Assembly (NCBI RefSeq): GCF_024699275.1
Contig: NZ_JAILPX010000020.1
Coordinates: 1-64,000, forward strand
Direction: 5' to 3'
DNA length: 64,000 nt
From: Selenomonas sp.
GTDB lineage: Bacteria; Bacillota_C; Negativicutes; Selenomonadales; Selenomonadaceae
Below are positions 17,753-26,331 of the stretch, in pieces. Made by a program: the position numbers and the translations under genes. Position 1 is the first letter of the stretch. Every line of letters starts with the position of its first letter. Below the pieces are notes generated by a model. The model made no database searches. It saw only the letters and a program-made list of their open reading frames with translations, and was not told the origin of the DNA.

Positions 17753-18001
17753 AACATTTACTTGCCAAATGAAAACCTTACCAGATGCATTTCATGAAGG
17801 TTCGGTAATTATTGTTCAGATAGTCGATGATGAGAGAAAACATAGCATAGATTGTGTCACCTTTCAGTTCATCACTTCACCACGAAACTTTATAAGTTAT
17901 GCCAGACAGACATTCAACTTCCCTCAGTCAGGAAAATTCTTCCTTATATTGTGCAGGGTATTGTTCAGTTGTTGGATAGCGCCTGTATCGATATGCCTTA
18001 T
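17753..18001. other. Intergenic region, nothing recognisable
   Basis: About 250 bases between the terminator and the end of the cobalt/nickel transporter operon. I see plus-strand frames running into the antisense of cbiO, but none has a ribosome site or family features. No clear terminator for cbiO was found here. Confidence 0.4.
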
Positions 18002-18679
18002 TCACGCATACCGACTTACAGCACAGGAATGTGTAGCATCCAGCCGGATTTCCTGATCTGCCAGGTGACGAGCCAAATTCCCGTCATGGGTGGAAAAAAT
18101 CAAGGTCTTCCCAGATTTTTTCAAGGCCAGCAGGAACTCGATGAGCCACTGCTGGCTTTTTTCATCCAATGCGCTCAATGGTTCATCCAACGTCCAGACC
18201 GCCGGATTCATGGTCAGAATAGAAGCGATGGCTGTTTTCTTCTTCTCACCGCCAGACAGGGTATAAGGTGCCCGTTCCCGCAAATGGGCAATCCCTGCAA
18301 ATTCCAAGGCATCTTCCACCCTCCGCTTGATTTCATCAGCTGGCAGTCCCATCTGCTCAGGGCCGAAAGCCAATTCCTCCGCCACGCTGCCGCAGAACAA
18401 CTGAATATCAGGATTCTGCCAGACAAAACCTATCTGCTGATGAAATGCCTTCGCGTAACGATGCTCCCGCATCTTCGCCGCTGTAATCTCCACCCCCCTG
18501 AACCGATAATGCCCCACCTCGGGAAAAATCAGGCCATTGAGTATGCGCAGCAAGGTGGACTTGCCAGCCCCGTTAGGTCCGCTAAGGGCTGTGGCCTCTC
18601 CTTGGGCAATCGTAAAGTCTGCATGCCTAAGCACCGGCCTACCGTCATAAGCATAGCAAACATCTTCAAAGCGAATCAA
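18002..18679 (-). CDS. cbiO: Cobalt/nickel ECF-type transporter ATPase
   Basis: A 225-residue ABC ATPase energising the CbiM/CbiQ metal uptake complex. Walker A is GPNGAGKST, the Q-loop IGFVWQNPD is typical of CbiO, the signature is LSGGEKKK, and Walker B is VWTLDEPLSALD. I place the start at the TTG at 18679 (LIRFEDVCYAYDG), because GGAGG lies seven bases upstream and the TTG overlaps the TGA stop of cbiQ. A longer in-frame reading would extend into cbiQ. Last gene of the cbiM-cbiQ-cbiO operon. Cobalt versus nickel cannot be decided from the ATPase. Confidence 0.9.
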   Translation of the reverse strand: MIRFEDVCYAYDGRPVLRHADFTIAQGEATALSGPNGAGKSTLLRILNGLIFPEVGHYRFRGVEITAAKMREHRYAKAFHQQIGFVWQNPDIQLFCGSVAEELAFGPEQMGLPADEIKRRVEDALEFAGIAHLRERAPYTLSGGEKKKTAIASILTMNPAVWTLDEPLSALDEKSQQWLIEFLLALKKSGKTLIFSTHDGNLARHLADQEIRLDATHSCAVSRYA

Positions 18680-19476
18680 AAACCCACCTCCAGCTGCAAA
18701 AATAAATACATATACAGAATACATAACAAACATAACATGATGTCCGCTCGCTGCAATTTTCCTGATTCAACTGACGAATATTCACCAGTAAAGCCACGAC
18801 AGACCATAGCCTCATACATGGCTTGTGACATTTCCTGCGAGCGCAAGAATAATCGTCCTAAGATGCTGCCCAAGGCCTGCTGTTTCCGCTGATTCCGCCC
18901 CACAGAGCGCAGCTTGAGCGCAATCAGCATATCTCCGGCCATTTCTCCTAGCAGCGCGACATAGCGCAGGGTGGTATCAAGAATAAAGATCACCTCCTGC
19001 GGCACCCGAAAAAAGCACAGGGCTTGCGTGAGCTTATTCCAAGGCAGGTACTGGCGCAGCAGTGCCAGCGAAGAAACGGTCAAAAAAGTCTTGAATGGAA
19101 GCAGCAGTACCGTACCCCCACTGCCCAACCAAAGAGCTGGCAAAACCAGCAGCAAGGAAAAAAACATTGCAACCATCGCCCCCTGCAAGATTTGACGTAT
19201 CGCCCGCCCACTCAAAAAACAAGACAGTACCAGCACCAACGCCAGCTGACAACATAAGAATGCCGTCGTGTGCGCAGCCACACATAGAAGCAGCCAGCCG
19301 AGCAAGAAGCCCAATACGCCCACTGCCGAAAAACAGTGCCTCATTTTTACATATGCCTGTTGGCGTATACTCAGAAGTACCGCCAGCACACGCAAAAGGG
19401 ACCGAGAGATAAAATAATCCCGGTCCCGGTCTGGCTGATATACTTCTTCCGTTTGTACCCATTCCGGAAGATCCAA
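18676..19476 (-). CDS. cbiQ: Cobalt/nickel ECF-type transporter transmembrane protein CbiQ
   Basis: A 266-residue integral membrane T-component that links CbiM to the ATPase. It has about five to six hydrophobic segments and the two short cytoplasmic coupling motifs of the family: ALKLRSVGRN (about 185-194) and AMVCRGFTGE (about 222-231), matching the A-R-G / A-R-G-F coupling helices. It starts at a TTG (19476) with GAGGCG upstream, 30 bases after cbiM. The region of positive charge following the membrane segments fits the positive-inside rule. Its stop codon overlaps the cbiO start. Confidence 0.88.
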   Translation of the reverse strand: MDLPEWVQTEEVYQPDRDRDYFISRSLLRVLAVLLSIRQQAYVKMRHCFSAVGVLGFLLGWLLLCVAAHTTAFLCCQLALVLVLSCFLSGRAIRQILQGAMVAMFFSLLLVLPALWLGSGGTVLLLPFKTFLTVSSLALLRQYLPWNKLTQALCFFRVPQEVIFILDTTLRYVALLGEMAGDMLIALKLRSVGRNQRKQQALGSILGRLFLRSQEMSQAMYEAMVCRGFTGEYSSVESGKLQRADIMLCLLCILYMYLFLQLEVGF

Positions 19477-19506
19477 TCGTTATCGCCTCACAAATCCATT
19501 TCTGAA

Positions 19507-20514
19507 TCAATGTCCCTGCATCGTAGCATCATAATTCGTATGTCCCCCTATAAAGGAACCTACCACTTTGAACGCCACTACAAGCAAAGCCGTACCGATG
19601 ATTGCTGACAGGATATAGCCGAAACCTTCCGGCATACCAGCAATCGTGTAATCGGGGAACAATGCCTCAAAGGAAAAACCATTTTCCATACCAGCAGGGG
19701 TATACCCTAGAGCCGTACCCAAAAAGTCCTGTTTCACCAGTTCCTCCGGATCCCATTCCCCCCAGGCAGTACCCGCAGCCAAAAGCCCCAAGGGCGTACC
19801 CACAATCAACAGGGCCAGCAAGCCATAAACGGCTTTACCTGCGGCTTCACCGGTCTGTTCCAGAACAGCCGGTGCCGTTTTCTGTAAGTACCCGATAATC
19901 GCCATCGTAAAGACCGCTTCAGCCAAGCCAAACAAGGTCAGATGCCCAACCATCATGGCGGGAATGGAAATCGCCAAGGGATACGGACAATAAAGCGCCT
20001 GCCCAGCAGCATCGACAAAGAGCAACGGCTGGATACCAAACTCAACAGCCGCACAGAAAGCTGCCATATTGATGCCCACATAGGAGCCAATCCCGGCCGC
20101 CGCCAGTTCATGCTGCGGCCACATCTGCTTCAAAAATCGATAGACGCCCCAGCCTGCGAAGGGCATCACAAAGGCCATGTTGAAGCAATTCGCGCCAAAT
20201 GCCAGGATACCGCCATCACCAAAGAATAATGCCTGAACAAATAATGCCACACTGACAGCCAGACAGGCTGACCATGGGCCAAACATGATGGCCAGCAAAG
20301 TTGCCCCTACCGCATGGCCTGTAGTGCCGCCGGGCAGCGGGATATTAAACATCATACCTAAGAAGGAAAAGGCTGCGCCAATCCCCAATAGCGGCATCTT
20401 CTCCTTAGGAATCTCCTTTTTCACCTTCTGCACGGCCATGAACCAGACCGGCAGCATGACCGCCCCCATCACCGCACAGGTCGATGGACTTAAGTAATTT
20501 TCAGGAATATGCAT
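19507..20514 (-). CDS. cbiM: CbiM-type cobalt/nickel substrate-capture protein with fused CbiN-like tail
   Basis: A 335-residue membrane protein of the CbiM/NikM family. The mature N-terminus MHIPENYLSPSTC contains the conserved Met-His-Ile metal-binding start, and PLPGGTTGHAVGA near residues 58-70 is the second signature. The C-terminal about 100 residues (WDPEELVKQ, then a loop and a last membrane segment) replace the separate CbiN/PDGLE protein, which explains why no cbiN gene is present. First gene of the operon; ATG 20514 has AAGGAG nine bases upstream. Nickel (NikMN type) is equally possible. Confidence 0.9.
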   Translation of the reverse strand: MHIPENYLSPSTCAVMGAVMLPVWFMAVQKVKKEIPKEKMPLLGIGAAFSFLGMMFNIPLPGGTTGHAVGATLLAIMFGPWSACLAVSVALFVQALFFGDGGILAFGANCFNMAFVMPFAGWGVYRFLKQMWPQHELAAAGIGSYVGINMAAFCAAVEFGIQPLLFVDAAGQALYCPYPLAISIPAMMVGHLTLFGLAEAVFTMAIIGYLQKTAPAVLEQTGEAAGKAVYGLLALLIVGTPLGLLAAGTAWGEWDPEELVKQDFLGTALGYTPAGMENGFSFEALFPDYTIAGMPEGFGYILSAIIGTALLVVAFKVVGSFIGGHTNYDATMQGH

Positions 20515-20801
20515 TTTTCTCAGCTCCTTTGGCCAGATAAAATGAAATATAATGAATCTTTTCTTATTTTATTCCATTGCCAATGAACCTGTAAGCCCCC
20601 ATGGGGGATAATATTTTCAGGAATGCGGCTGTATAATCTTTACGGATGCAGATGACGAATTGCCATATATTTGATGTAAAGAAAAATCACGTTAACTATT
20701 GGCATAACATTTATGTAATTCAGCTGACTAAGCACCCAAACGTACATGTTCCACAATCATGCGTATTTTCGCCCCTACTAAATAATTTCCTGCCAAAATA
20801 A
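20515..20801. other. Promoter region of cbiMQO, no gene
   Basis: No gene is visible. The region holds a short palindrome CCATTGCCAATG-like at about 20575-20587 and a CCCCCATGGGGG palindrome at about 20597-20608 that could bind a dimeric metal regulator. I looked for a cobalamin or NiCo riboswitch and found no recognisable conserved core. Confidence 0.4.
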
Positions 20802-20832
20802 AGGCTTGTAAGCACTCTTTACTTACAAGCCT
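20802..20832 (-). terminator. Terminator of the 298-aa hypothetical gene
   Basis: An 11-bp perfect inverted repeat (AGGCTTGTAAG / CTTACAAGCCT) with a 9-base loop is followed on the minus strand by a T-rich tract. It lies about 90 bases past the stop of the gene at 20925. Confidence 0.75.
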
Positions 20833-20924
20833 AACCTCAATATATTATTATCTACTTTGCTATAAATATTTGAAAGAAAAGAAACTGGCAAGAACGATGG
20901 GGGCACTGGCAGGAAAAATAAATT

Positions 20925-21821
20925 TTACACGGAGATAGTCCCGCTGCCATCTGCCGGAGGAATCGTCACTTCACGGGCATCTACGATCTGAGGTTCTCCG
21001 CCACTCATCTCTATGCTGACCTGGGTTTCGTAAGTGGGATAAGCACTGCGTGGTGGTGTGGAGTAATCCTTAGGTTCATCCTCTGCTGCCCGCTGTCGTT
21101 CATTGGCTTCGGAAATGCGCTGACTCTCCTGCTTTTCCTGCTGACTTTCCCGAATCTTTTCCAGGGAACCGGCGGATTTAGCCAGCTTATACAGGTCGGG
21201 AGCGCCTTCTGCCAGTTCCTTTTCGTCTGTCCTGGAAACCTGGCGGCCCTTCATCATCCGCATGGCTGTAGCCAGGATGCGGGACTGCTGCTGGGCATTT
21301 TTCTTCCAGGCATCGGATTGCTGGCTGGCGCTGGCCAGCTGCTGTTCCAGCATCATGGTATTTGCCACCTGCTGCTGGTCTTTTTCCATCTGCCTGCCAG
21401 CGGCAGCCAAATCCTTTTGCTGCTGTTTATCCAAAAGGACCTTCTGCCCCTCCACCAGCAGATACCCTCTTTTGAGTACCGCTGCAATCTGAGCTGAACT
21501 GGTGAACTTAGCCGTATACTTTCCCTCGTCATTTGGGGTAATGTTCAGCCAATCCATGCTATCCTCAGCCTGGACCGCCTGGGCAGGACCGGCCGCCTTT
21601 TCCTGCAAGGCCCTGGCTGCTGCAGAAATGTCTGCCCTGTCCATAGCCGCCATGGCAGAGGTATCTCCCTGTCGCCCCGCCACATAGGCAGCCGCAGCAG
21701 CTTTATCCCCCGCAGGAATATATACGCCATCCCTGCGGATGCGTTCCTGCAGCTGTTTGGCTGTTGGCTGGCGCCGATAGGTATTCATTTCTGCCTGTGT
21801 CACCTTCTGTAATATACGCAT
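20925..21821 (-). CDS. Hypothetical alanine/glutamine-rich coiled-coil protein (298 aa)
   Basis: A 298-residue soluble protein with no recognised domain. Residues 25-90 are alanine-rich; the middle (about 130-240) is strongly glutamine/lysine/alanine-rich and predicted coiled coil. A segment near 100-130 (KYTAKFTSSAQIAAVLKRGY, then LLVEG) looks like a small folded unit. The C-terminal 60 residues are acidic and proline-rich, ending in a beta-type tail. No signal peptide or membrane span is seen. It lies 75 bases downstream of the YolD-like/polymerase pair on the same strand and may be co-transcribed with it. Function unknown; cytoplasmic coiled-coil or motility-associated proteins of this texture exist, but I cannot assign it. 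Confidence 0.65.
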   Translation of the reverse strand: MRILQKVTQAEMNTYRRQPTAKQLQERIRRDGVYIPAGDKAAAAAYVAGRQGDTSAMAAMDRADISAAARALQEKAAGPAQAVQAEDSMDWLNITPNDEGKYTAKFTSSAQIAAVLKRGYLLVEGQKVLLDKQQQKDLAAAGRQMEKDQQQVANTMMLEQQLASASQQSDAWKKNAQQQSRILATAMRMMKGRQVSRTDEKELAEGAPDLYKLAKSAGSLEKIRESQQEKQESQRISEANERQRAAEDEPKDYSTPPRSAYPTYETQVSIEMSGGEPQIVDAREVTIPPADGSGTISV

Positions 21822-21896
21822 GATTTTTCCTCCTTGAAAAATGCGAAATATTCCCTACCTTCTCTTATTCTATATATCGTGGATTGTCCGCTTTCC

Positions 21897-22127
21897 TTAA
21901 GGTCTTATTTCCCAGCAATCTTCATCCTCTTCCCGATTCGACTCCTCAAGATGCTGTTCGTGGATTCTGGCGGTCTTTTCAATAACCTCCTCATAACCGG
22001 TAAGGGCTGCAAAGGGCGCAAACTGAGCCGCCCGTTTGGCTCTTTCCATACGAAAATGACGCTTAGGTTCCGGTCTGGGAAGATTTAGGATATCTGCATA
22101 TTCCTCGATCCGCTTGACCATATTCAT
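21897..22127 (-). CDS. YolD-like protein
   Basis: A 76-residue protein of the YolD-like family, typically encoded next to Y-family DNA polymerases such as UvrX/YqjW and suspected to act like a UmuD-type partner. The family signature RAAQFAPFAALTGYEEVIE is present near residues 32-50, after an N-terminal ADILNLPRPEP stretch also common in the family. Its ATG overlaps the polymerase stop codon by four bases (ATGA), so expression is coupled. The C-terminus is acidic (NREEDEDCWE). Confidence 0.87.
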   Translation of the reverse strand: MNMVKRIEEYADILNLPRPEPKRHFRMERAKRAAQFAPFAALTGYEEVIEKTARIHEQHLEESNREEDEDCWEIRP

Positions 22128-23623
22128 GCTTTATGCCCCCCTATTTCCCCGTTCCTGGCAATGGTACGAGCCTCCTCCTTAAGATTGGCCGCCTTGAGAA
22201 TGGCATTTTTCCCAAAGCGGCTCCGAATGGAAAGCATGGCATTCTGCAGGGATCTTTCCCGTTTCTCCTCCTGCTGGGCCGCTGCTTCCTGCTGAGCTTT
22301 CCCCTCAGGATTGTCAAAGAGATTAAACTGCACCACAGCCTCCTTCTGACAGGTCAGACTGTTCTCGTCCGCCAGCCGCCCCACCGTCACGGTAATGCGG
22401 CGTACCAACAGGGCGGGATTAGTGATGTGGTCGTATAAGGCCAAAGTTTCCTGCAGCAGTTTTCTTGTTGAAGAGGTGTGTTTCGGCAGGCTTACGGTAC
22501 CATGGGCGGCTTTGGGCACCTTTCTGCCGTAGTGGTCGATATGGACAGGTCCTGTATAGCCCCGGGCAATATTTTCAATATCGTAGCCCACATCCAGCAC
22601 CACCTGATTGGTTACCAGCTTCTTGGCCACCAGTTCCAAAATGAGCTGGTCGGCCATCTCCCAAACAATCAGCCGGGCCTGTTCATGGGTATAGGGCACA
22701 TGCAGCACCTGCCCGCTGCTGATGCTGGTACTGGCCGGACGATAGGCCTTGATATCCTCCATGGTACAGGACTCATAGCCCCAGGCATGGTCAATCAGCA
22801 GCTCCGCATTTACCCCGAAGGTCTTATAAAGGGCATCTTCCCCCCAGGCAGACAGGGAAAAGCGGGCAATATCCCCCATAGAATAAAGGCCCATATCGCT
22901 AAGTTTCTGCGCATAACCCTTGCCTACCCGCCAAAAATCCGTAAGGGGCGTATGGGCCCAAAGCTGTTGCCGATAACGCATCTCATCCAATTCCGCAATG
23001 CGCACACCATATCTGTCCGGTGGCATATGCTTCGCCGTAATGTCCATGGCAATCTTGGCCAGATAAAGATTGGTACCAACCCCGGCTGTGGCCGTAATCC
23101 CCGTTTCCGCTAAAACTTCCTGCACCATCTTCATGGCCAGCTCATGGGCGGTCAGCTTATACGTGGTCAGATAAGGTGCCACATGGATAAACACCTCGTC
23201 AATGGAATAGGGGTGAATATCCTTCGGCGCAATATAACGCAAATACACCGCATATACCCGAGAACTGTAGTCCATATAGAGCGCCATACGGGGCTGGGCC
23301 ACGATATAATCAATGGCCAGCTGCGGATCCTGGGCCAGCTCCTTCGCCTTATAGGACTTATCCGTAAATTTTCTGCCCGGCGCGCGATAGCGACGGATTC
23401 GATTGGCCAATTCAATTTTCTGCACCACCTCAAAGAGCCGCGCCCGGCCCGGAACTCCATATTGCTTAATGGCAGGACTGGCAGCCAGACAAATGGTCTT
23501 TGCCGAACGGCTCTCATCGGCTACCACCAGATTGGTATTCAAAGGATCCAGCCCTCTTTCTACACACTCCACCGAGGCATAGAATGATTTCAAATCGATA
23601 GCAATGTAACTTTCCTTTTCCAT
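22124..23623 (-). CDS. Y-family translesion DNA polymerase (UmuC/UvrX type)
   Basis: A 499-residue error-prone polymerase for lesion bypass. The palm domain shows YIAIDLKSFYASVECVERG at the N-terminus (first catalytic Asp), CLAASPAIKQYGV, and the second catalytic motif YSIDEVF near residue 140. Helix-hairpin-helix and little-finger regions follow (about 230-420). I start at ATG 23623, which follows AAGGTG; the upstream in-frame extension has no family similarity. It heads an operon with the YolD-like gene. I looked for a LexA-type box upstream and saw no confident match, so damage control is assumed only from the family. Confidence 0.92.
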   Translation of the reverse strand: MEKESYIAIDLKSFYASVECVERGLDPLNTNLVVADESRSAKTICLAASPAIKQYGVPGRARLFEVVQKIELANRIRRYRAPGRKFTDKSYKAKELAQDPQLAIDYIVAQPRMALYMDYSSRVYAVYLRYIAPKDIHPYSIDEVFIHVAPYLTTYKLTAHELAMKMVQEVLAETGITATAGVGTNLYLAKIAMDITAKHMPPDRYGVRIAELDEMRYRQQLWAHTPLTDFWRVGKGYAQKLSDMGLYSMGDIARFSLSAWGEDALYKTFGVNAELLIDHAWGYESCTMEDIKAYRPASTSISSGQVLHVPYTHEQARLIVWEMADQLILELVAKKLVTNQVVLDVGYDIENIARGYTGPVHIDHYGRKVPKAAHGTVSLPKHTSSTRKLLQETLALYDHITNPALLVRRITVTVGRLADENSLTCQKEAVVQFNLFDNPEGKAQQEAAAQQEEKRERSLQNAMLSIRSRFGKNAILKAANLKEEARTIARNGEIGGHKA

Positions 23624-23693
23624 ATCGTACACCTTGTGTAATAGTATTTCACTTTTAGTGTAGCATAAAAACAAAGGACCTGACAAGTCAAAA

Positions 23694-23790
23694 TTTCCTA
23701 TCCTGTTTCATTTGTGTTATGATATACGGGTTATATAAATAAAAATCAAGGAATTTTCCCGAAATATCAGCGGAAAATTCCTTGACAATC
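23694..23790 (+). promoter_or_regulatory. Promoter and terminator-like leader hairpin before the MFS gene
   Basis: A promoter candidate (TTTCCT at 23694, 18-bp spacer, TATGAT at 23718) precedes a 14-bp perfect inverted repeat (TCAAGGAATTTTCC at 23746 with its complement at 23772-23785) and a T-rich tract, all before the MFS ribosome site at 23811. A stem of this strength between promoter and gene could be a conditional terminator. It could also merely block read-through. Confidence 0.5.
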
Positions 23791-23819
23791 ATTTGTTTTT
23801 CTTAAGAAATGAGGTTCCT

Positions 23820-24992
23820 ATGTTCCCTGCTATTCCCCTGCGTCATCTTGCTGCTTTATTTGGTCTGGCCACTACCGCCTTTATTTTTAACACCTCCGAA
23901 TTCATGCCCATCGGTCTGCTCATGGATATTGCCCAATCCTTTTCCATGACGGAAGCTGATACGGGCATCATGATTGCCGTCTATGCCTGGGTTGTAGCCC
24001 TGTTATCCCTGCCCTTGATGCTCCTGACCTGCAATATGGAACTGAAAAAACTTATGCTGATTACCATCGGCGTCTTTGGCTTAGGCCAGCTGGGATCGGG
24101 GCTGGCCACCAGTTTCTCGCTGCTCATGGCCGCCCGCATCTGTGTAGCCTGCGCTCATTCCATCTTCTGGTCCATCGTGGCTCATCTGGCTACCCGGCTG
24201 GTCACTAAGGTCCACCAGCCCTTTGCCCTTGCAGTTGTGGCCACAGGGTCCGCCATTGCCATGATTATGGGCCTGCCCTTGGGCCGGGTTGTGGGACTCT
24301 ATGCCGGCTGGCGCACCACCTTCCTGCTCATCGCCCTGATATCACTGTTCATCTTAATCTATCTCTTCCTCATGCTGCCCAAGCGCCAGCAGAATACCCC
24401 CTTTACCCTGGGAGACCTGCCCGCCTTATTGACGAAACCCTCCCTAGCCATCATCTACATCATGACCGCTTTCTTTGCCCTGGCCTATTACACCACCTAC
24501 AGCTATATCGAGCCTTACCTTAGCCTGGTGGCTGGCTTCCAGCCGGAGGAAATCACCTTAACCCTGGTTATCCTCGGCTGCTGCGGCATTGGCGGCAGCG
24601 TGATCTTCTCCCGCTTATACGGCCATTACCGCCGCACCATTATCCGCATGAGCCTCATCTCCGTAAGCATTGCTCTATTTCTCTGGCTGCCTGCCGCCCA
24701 AAATTTCTACACCATGCTGCTTATCGGCATGATCCTGGGCACCATATCCACCCTGTACAATATCACCTTCCAGGCGGAGCTGCTCAACCAGGCCAGCGCT
24801 GGCGGCGCCACAGTAGCCATGTCCATCTTTTCCGGCATCTACAATCTGGGGATTGGCAGCGGCTCCTGGCTGGGGGGACTGCTGACCGGACAGGGAAATC
24901 TGGCCTATATTGGCCTTGCTGGCGGCATTATCGCCACGCTTTCCCTGTGTATCGGTCTCTTCTATTATCTGCCCCTTATCAAAGCAAAATAG
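23820..24992 (+). CDS. MFS exporter of the DHA1/SotB type
   Basis: A 390-residue, 12-segment major facilitator resembling the sugar/arabinose exporters SotB and AraJ. Visible hallmarks are TSEFMPIGLLMDIAQSF in the first segment and loop, GLGQLGSGLATS, ARICVACAHSIFWSIVAH, and the motif C-like GLPLGRVVGLYAGWRTTF. The exported substrate is unknown; sugars, amino acids or drugs are all possible. I start at ATG 23820 with GAGG five bases upstream; an upstream TTG would lie before that site. Transcribed alone behind the leader hairpin described above. Confidence 0.85.
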   Translation: MFPAIPLRHLAALFGLATTAFIFNTSEFMPIGLLMDIAQSFSMTEADTGIMIAVYAWVVALLSLPLMLLTCNMELKKLMLITIGVFGLGQLGSGLATSFSLLMAARICVACAHSIFWSIVAHLATRLVTKVHQPFALAVVATGSAIAMIMGLPLGRVVGLYAGWRTTFLLIALISLFILIYLFLMLPKRQQNTPFTLGDLPALLTKPSLAIIYIMTAFFALAYYTTYSYIEPYLSLVAGFQPEEITLTLVILGCCGIGGSVIFSRLYGHYRRTIIRMSLISVSIALFLWLPAAQNFYTMLLIGMILGTISTLYNITFQAELLNQASAGGATVAMSIFSGIYNLGIGSGSWLGGLLTGQGNLAYIGLAGGIIATLSLCIGLFYYLPLIKAK

Positions 24993-25018
24993 ACAAAGGA
25001 ACTGACGCAGATAAGCAA

Positions 25019-25192
25019 TTATGCGGTAATAGTTGTCTTAGGCCGCTTTACATCCGGCGAAAACGGCGTAATCAGATCCCAGGTGGAATGGATTACCTTC
25101 CATACGCCATCTTCTTTATGGAAAATCTCTATCACATTGTAGTGCATTTCAATCAAAGAAGTATCTGCATGACATCCTGCGCCTATATCAAG
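25019..25192 (-). pseudogene. C-terminal remnant of an NTF2/SnoaL-like protein
   Basis: About 56 codons on the minus strand, continuing in the same frame directly after the stop of the metallo-beta-lactamase-fold gene, encode the end of an NTF2-like cone domain: GAGCHADTSLIEMHYNVIEI, then KEDGVWKVIHSTWDL. There is no start codon or ribosome site and the first half of the domain is missing, so it is a deletion scar. The gene was probably the downstream partner of the metallo-hydrolase. Confidence 0.7.
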
Positions 25193-26122
25193 TTAAGAAT
25201 TGGTATATTTTTTGATCGCTTCTTCCGCCATTTTCTTAAAAATATTTTCATATTGACGATATTTTTCTTCACCAATGACAAAGGGGTGCGGATCTCCAGG
25301 CTGACGATGCCTCAATTGTTCCAAACGGGCAAACGTATCGTCCACCCAACCATGTGCACTCATTTCCACATCTACTTGATATTGACAGGTATAACGGGCA
25401 AAGTAATGCACAGCGCTAAGATAAAGATAATTCATTTCCAGATTGGACGGCGTACCTGTCCCGCCCCAAATGGCTACATTATGCTTCTCACCGTTATCGG
25501 TTACAGGAACAATCATGGACATGCAACCAGGCGTATGACCAGGCGTTAATACCAGAAAAATACTGGTATCACCTAGCGTTATGGTCTGACGATCATGTAA
25601 TTCGATATCAATTTGCGGACGAAGGCCGCTGAATGCGCCTTCTGGCGGAATAACGGAATTCCAGTTACTATCGATTACGTTGAGTCCTATCATTGCCTGG
25701 GGCGCATATTTATCTTTAAAGAACTGCGCTCCACCATAATGGTCGCTATGTCCATGGGTAACGAGTATATAGCGCGTATCCGCTGGCGATAAGCCCAATC
25801 TTTCCATACTGACTGCAGCGTAATCAGCATCTTTCTCATCCCAGCCGGAATCAATCATAATCAGTCCGTCACTGGTGCGGATTACAAACTGCGCCACGGA
25901 AATAGCCCCTATGTAATAGAGATTGTCAAATACCTTTACCGGTTCAATGGGGGTACGATCAAATAAATAGTGCATGGCAGTTTCACCGACAGCCTCTTCG
26001 GGCGAACGAGGAAACCTTTCTCTGGCTGCACAAAACTGGGGAAAATCAAAGAACAGACTTGCCGTTAAAGCTAATCCCCCCTTAAAGAAAGATCTCCTGG
26101 TTAACACCGAATCAAACATCAT
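25193..26122 (-). CDS. Tat-exported metallo-beta-lactamase-fold hydrolase
   Basis: A 309-residue metallo-beta-lactamase-fold enzyme. The N-terminus has a twin-arginine signal (LTRRSFFKGG, then a hydrophobic run), so it is exported folded. Metal ligands are visible: HGHSDHYGG near residues 125-133, TPGHTPG near 200, and a late histidine in SAHGW. This spacing resembles subclass B3-like enzymes, but many such proteins are not lactamases. ATG 26122 has GGAG eight bases upstream; longer readings pass through the tandem operators at 26143-26188. The MarR gene upstream on the same strand probably controls it. Confidence 0.87.
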   Translation of the reverse strand: MMFDSVLTRRSFFKGGLALTASLFFDFPQFCAARERFPRSPEEAVGETAMHYLFDRTPIEPVKVFDNLYYIGAISVAQFVIRTSDGLIMIDSGWDEKDADYAAVSMERLGLSPADTRYILVTHGHSDHYGGAQFFKDKYAPQAMIGLNVIDSNWNSVIPPEGAFSGLRPQIDIELHDRQTITLGDTSIFLVLTPGHTPGCMSMIVPVTDNGEKHNVAIWGGTGTPSNLEMNYLYLSAVHYFARYTCQYQVDVEMSAHGWVDDTFARLEQLRHRQPGDPHPFVIGEEKYRQYENIFKKMAEEAIKKYTNS

Positions 26123-26142
26123 AAACATCACTCCACTACAAT

Positions 26143-26188
26143 AAAAGTACGTTAACGTACTTTTATTGTAGTATGTCAACGTACTTTT
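26143..26188. promoter_or_regulatory. Tandem palindromic operators before the metallo-hydrolase gene
   Basis: A 22-bp perfect palindrome (26143-26164, half-site AAAAGTACGTT) is followed 24 bp centre-to-centre by a second imperfect copy (26170-26185, AGTATGTC/AACGTACT). Their size and symmetry fit binding by a dimeric winged-helix repressor. The neighbouring MarR protein is the natural candidate. They lie 21-66 bp before the hydrolase start, where they would overlap its promoter. Confidence 0.8.
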
Positions 26189-26331
26189 GTCAAGAACCAT
26201 CATAAAACGATTGTTTCCATTTTGTCTCAAGCAAAACTCCTTCTGGGAATTGCAAATAAGCAGAAGATTGCGCACTGCCTATTTTTCTATTCTTGTCCCC
26301 ACCAGTTAGGGCGGGGACATTTACTGCCTCG

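Noticed and set aside
17852..18892. 346-codon plus-strand frame entering the CbiMQO operon
   Set aside because: Mostly antisense of cbiO, with no ribosome site and no domain.
20515..20801. Cobalamin or NiCo riboswitch before cbiM
   Set aside because: No B12-box core or NiCo four-way junction could be found on the minus strand, only short palindromes.
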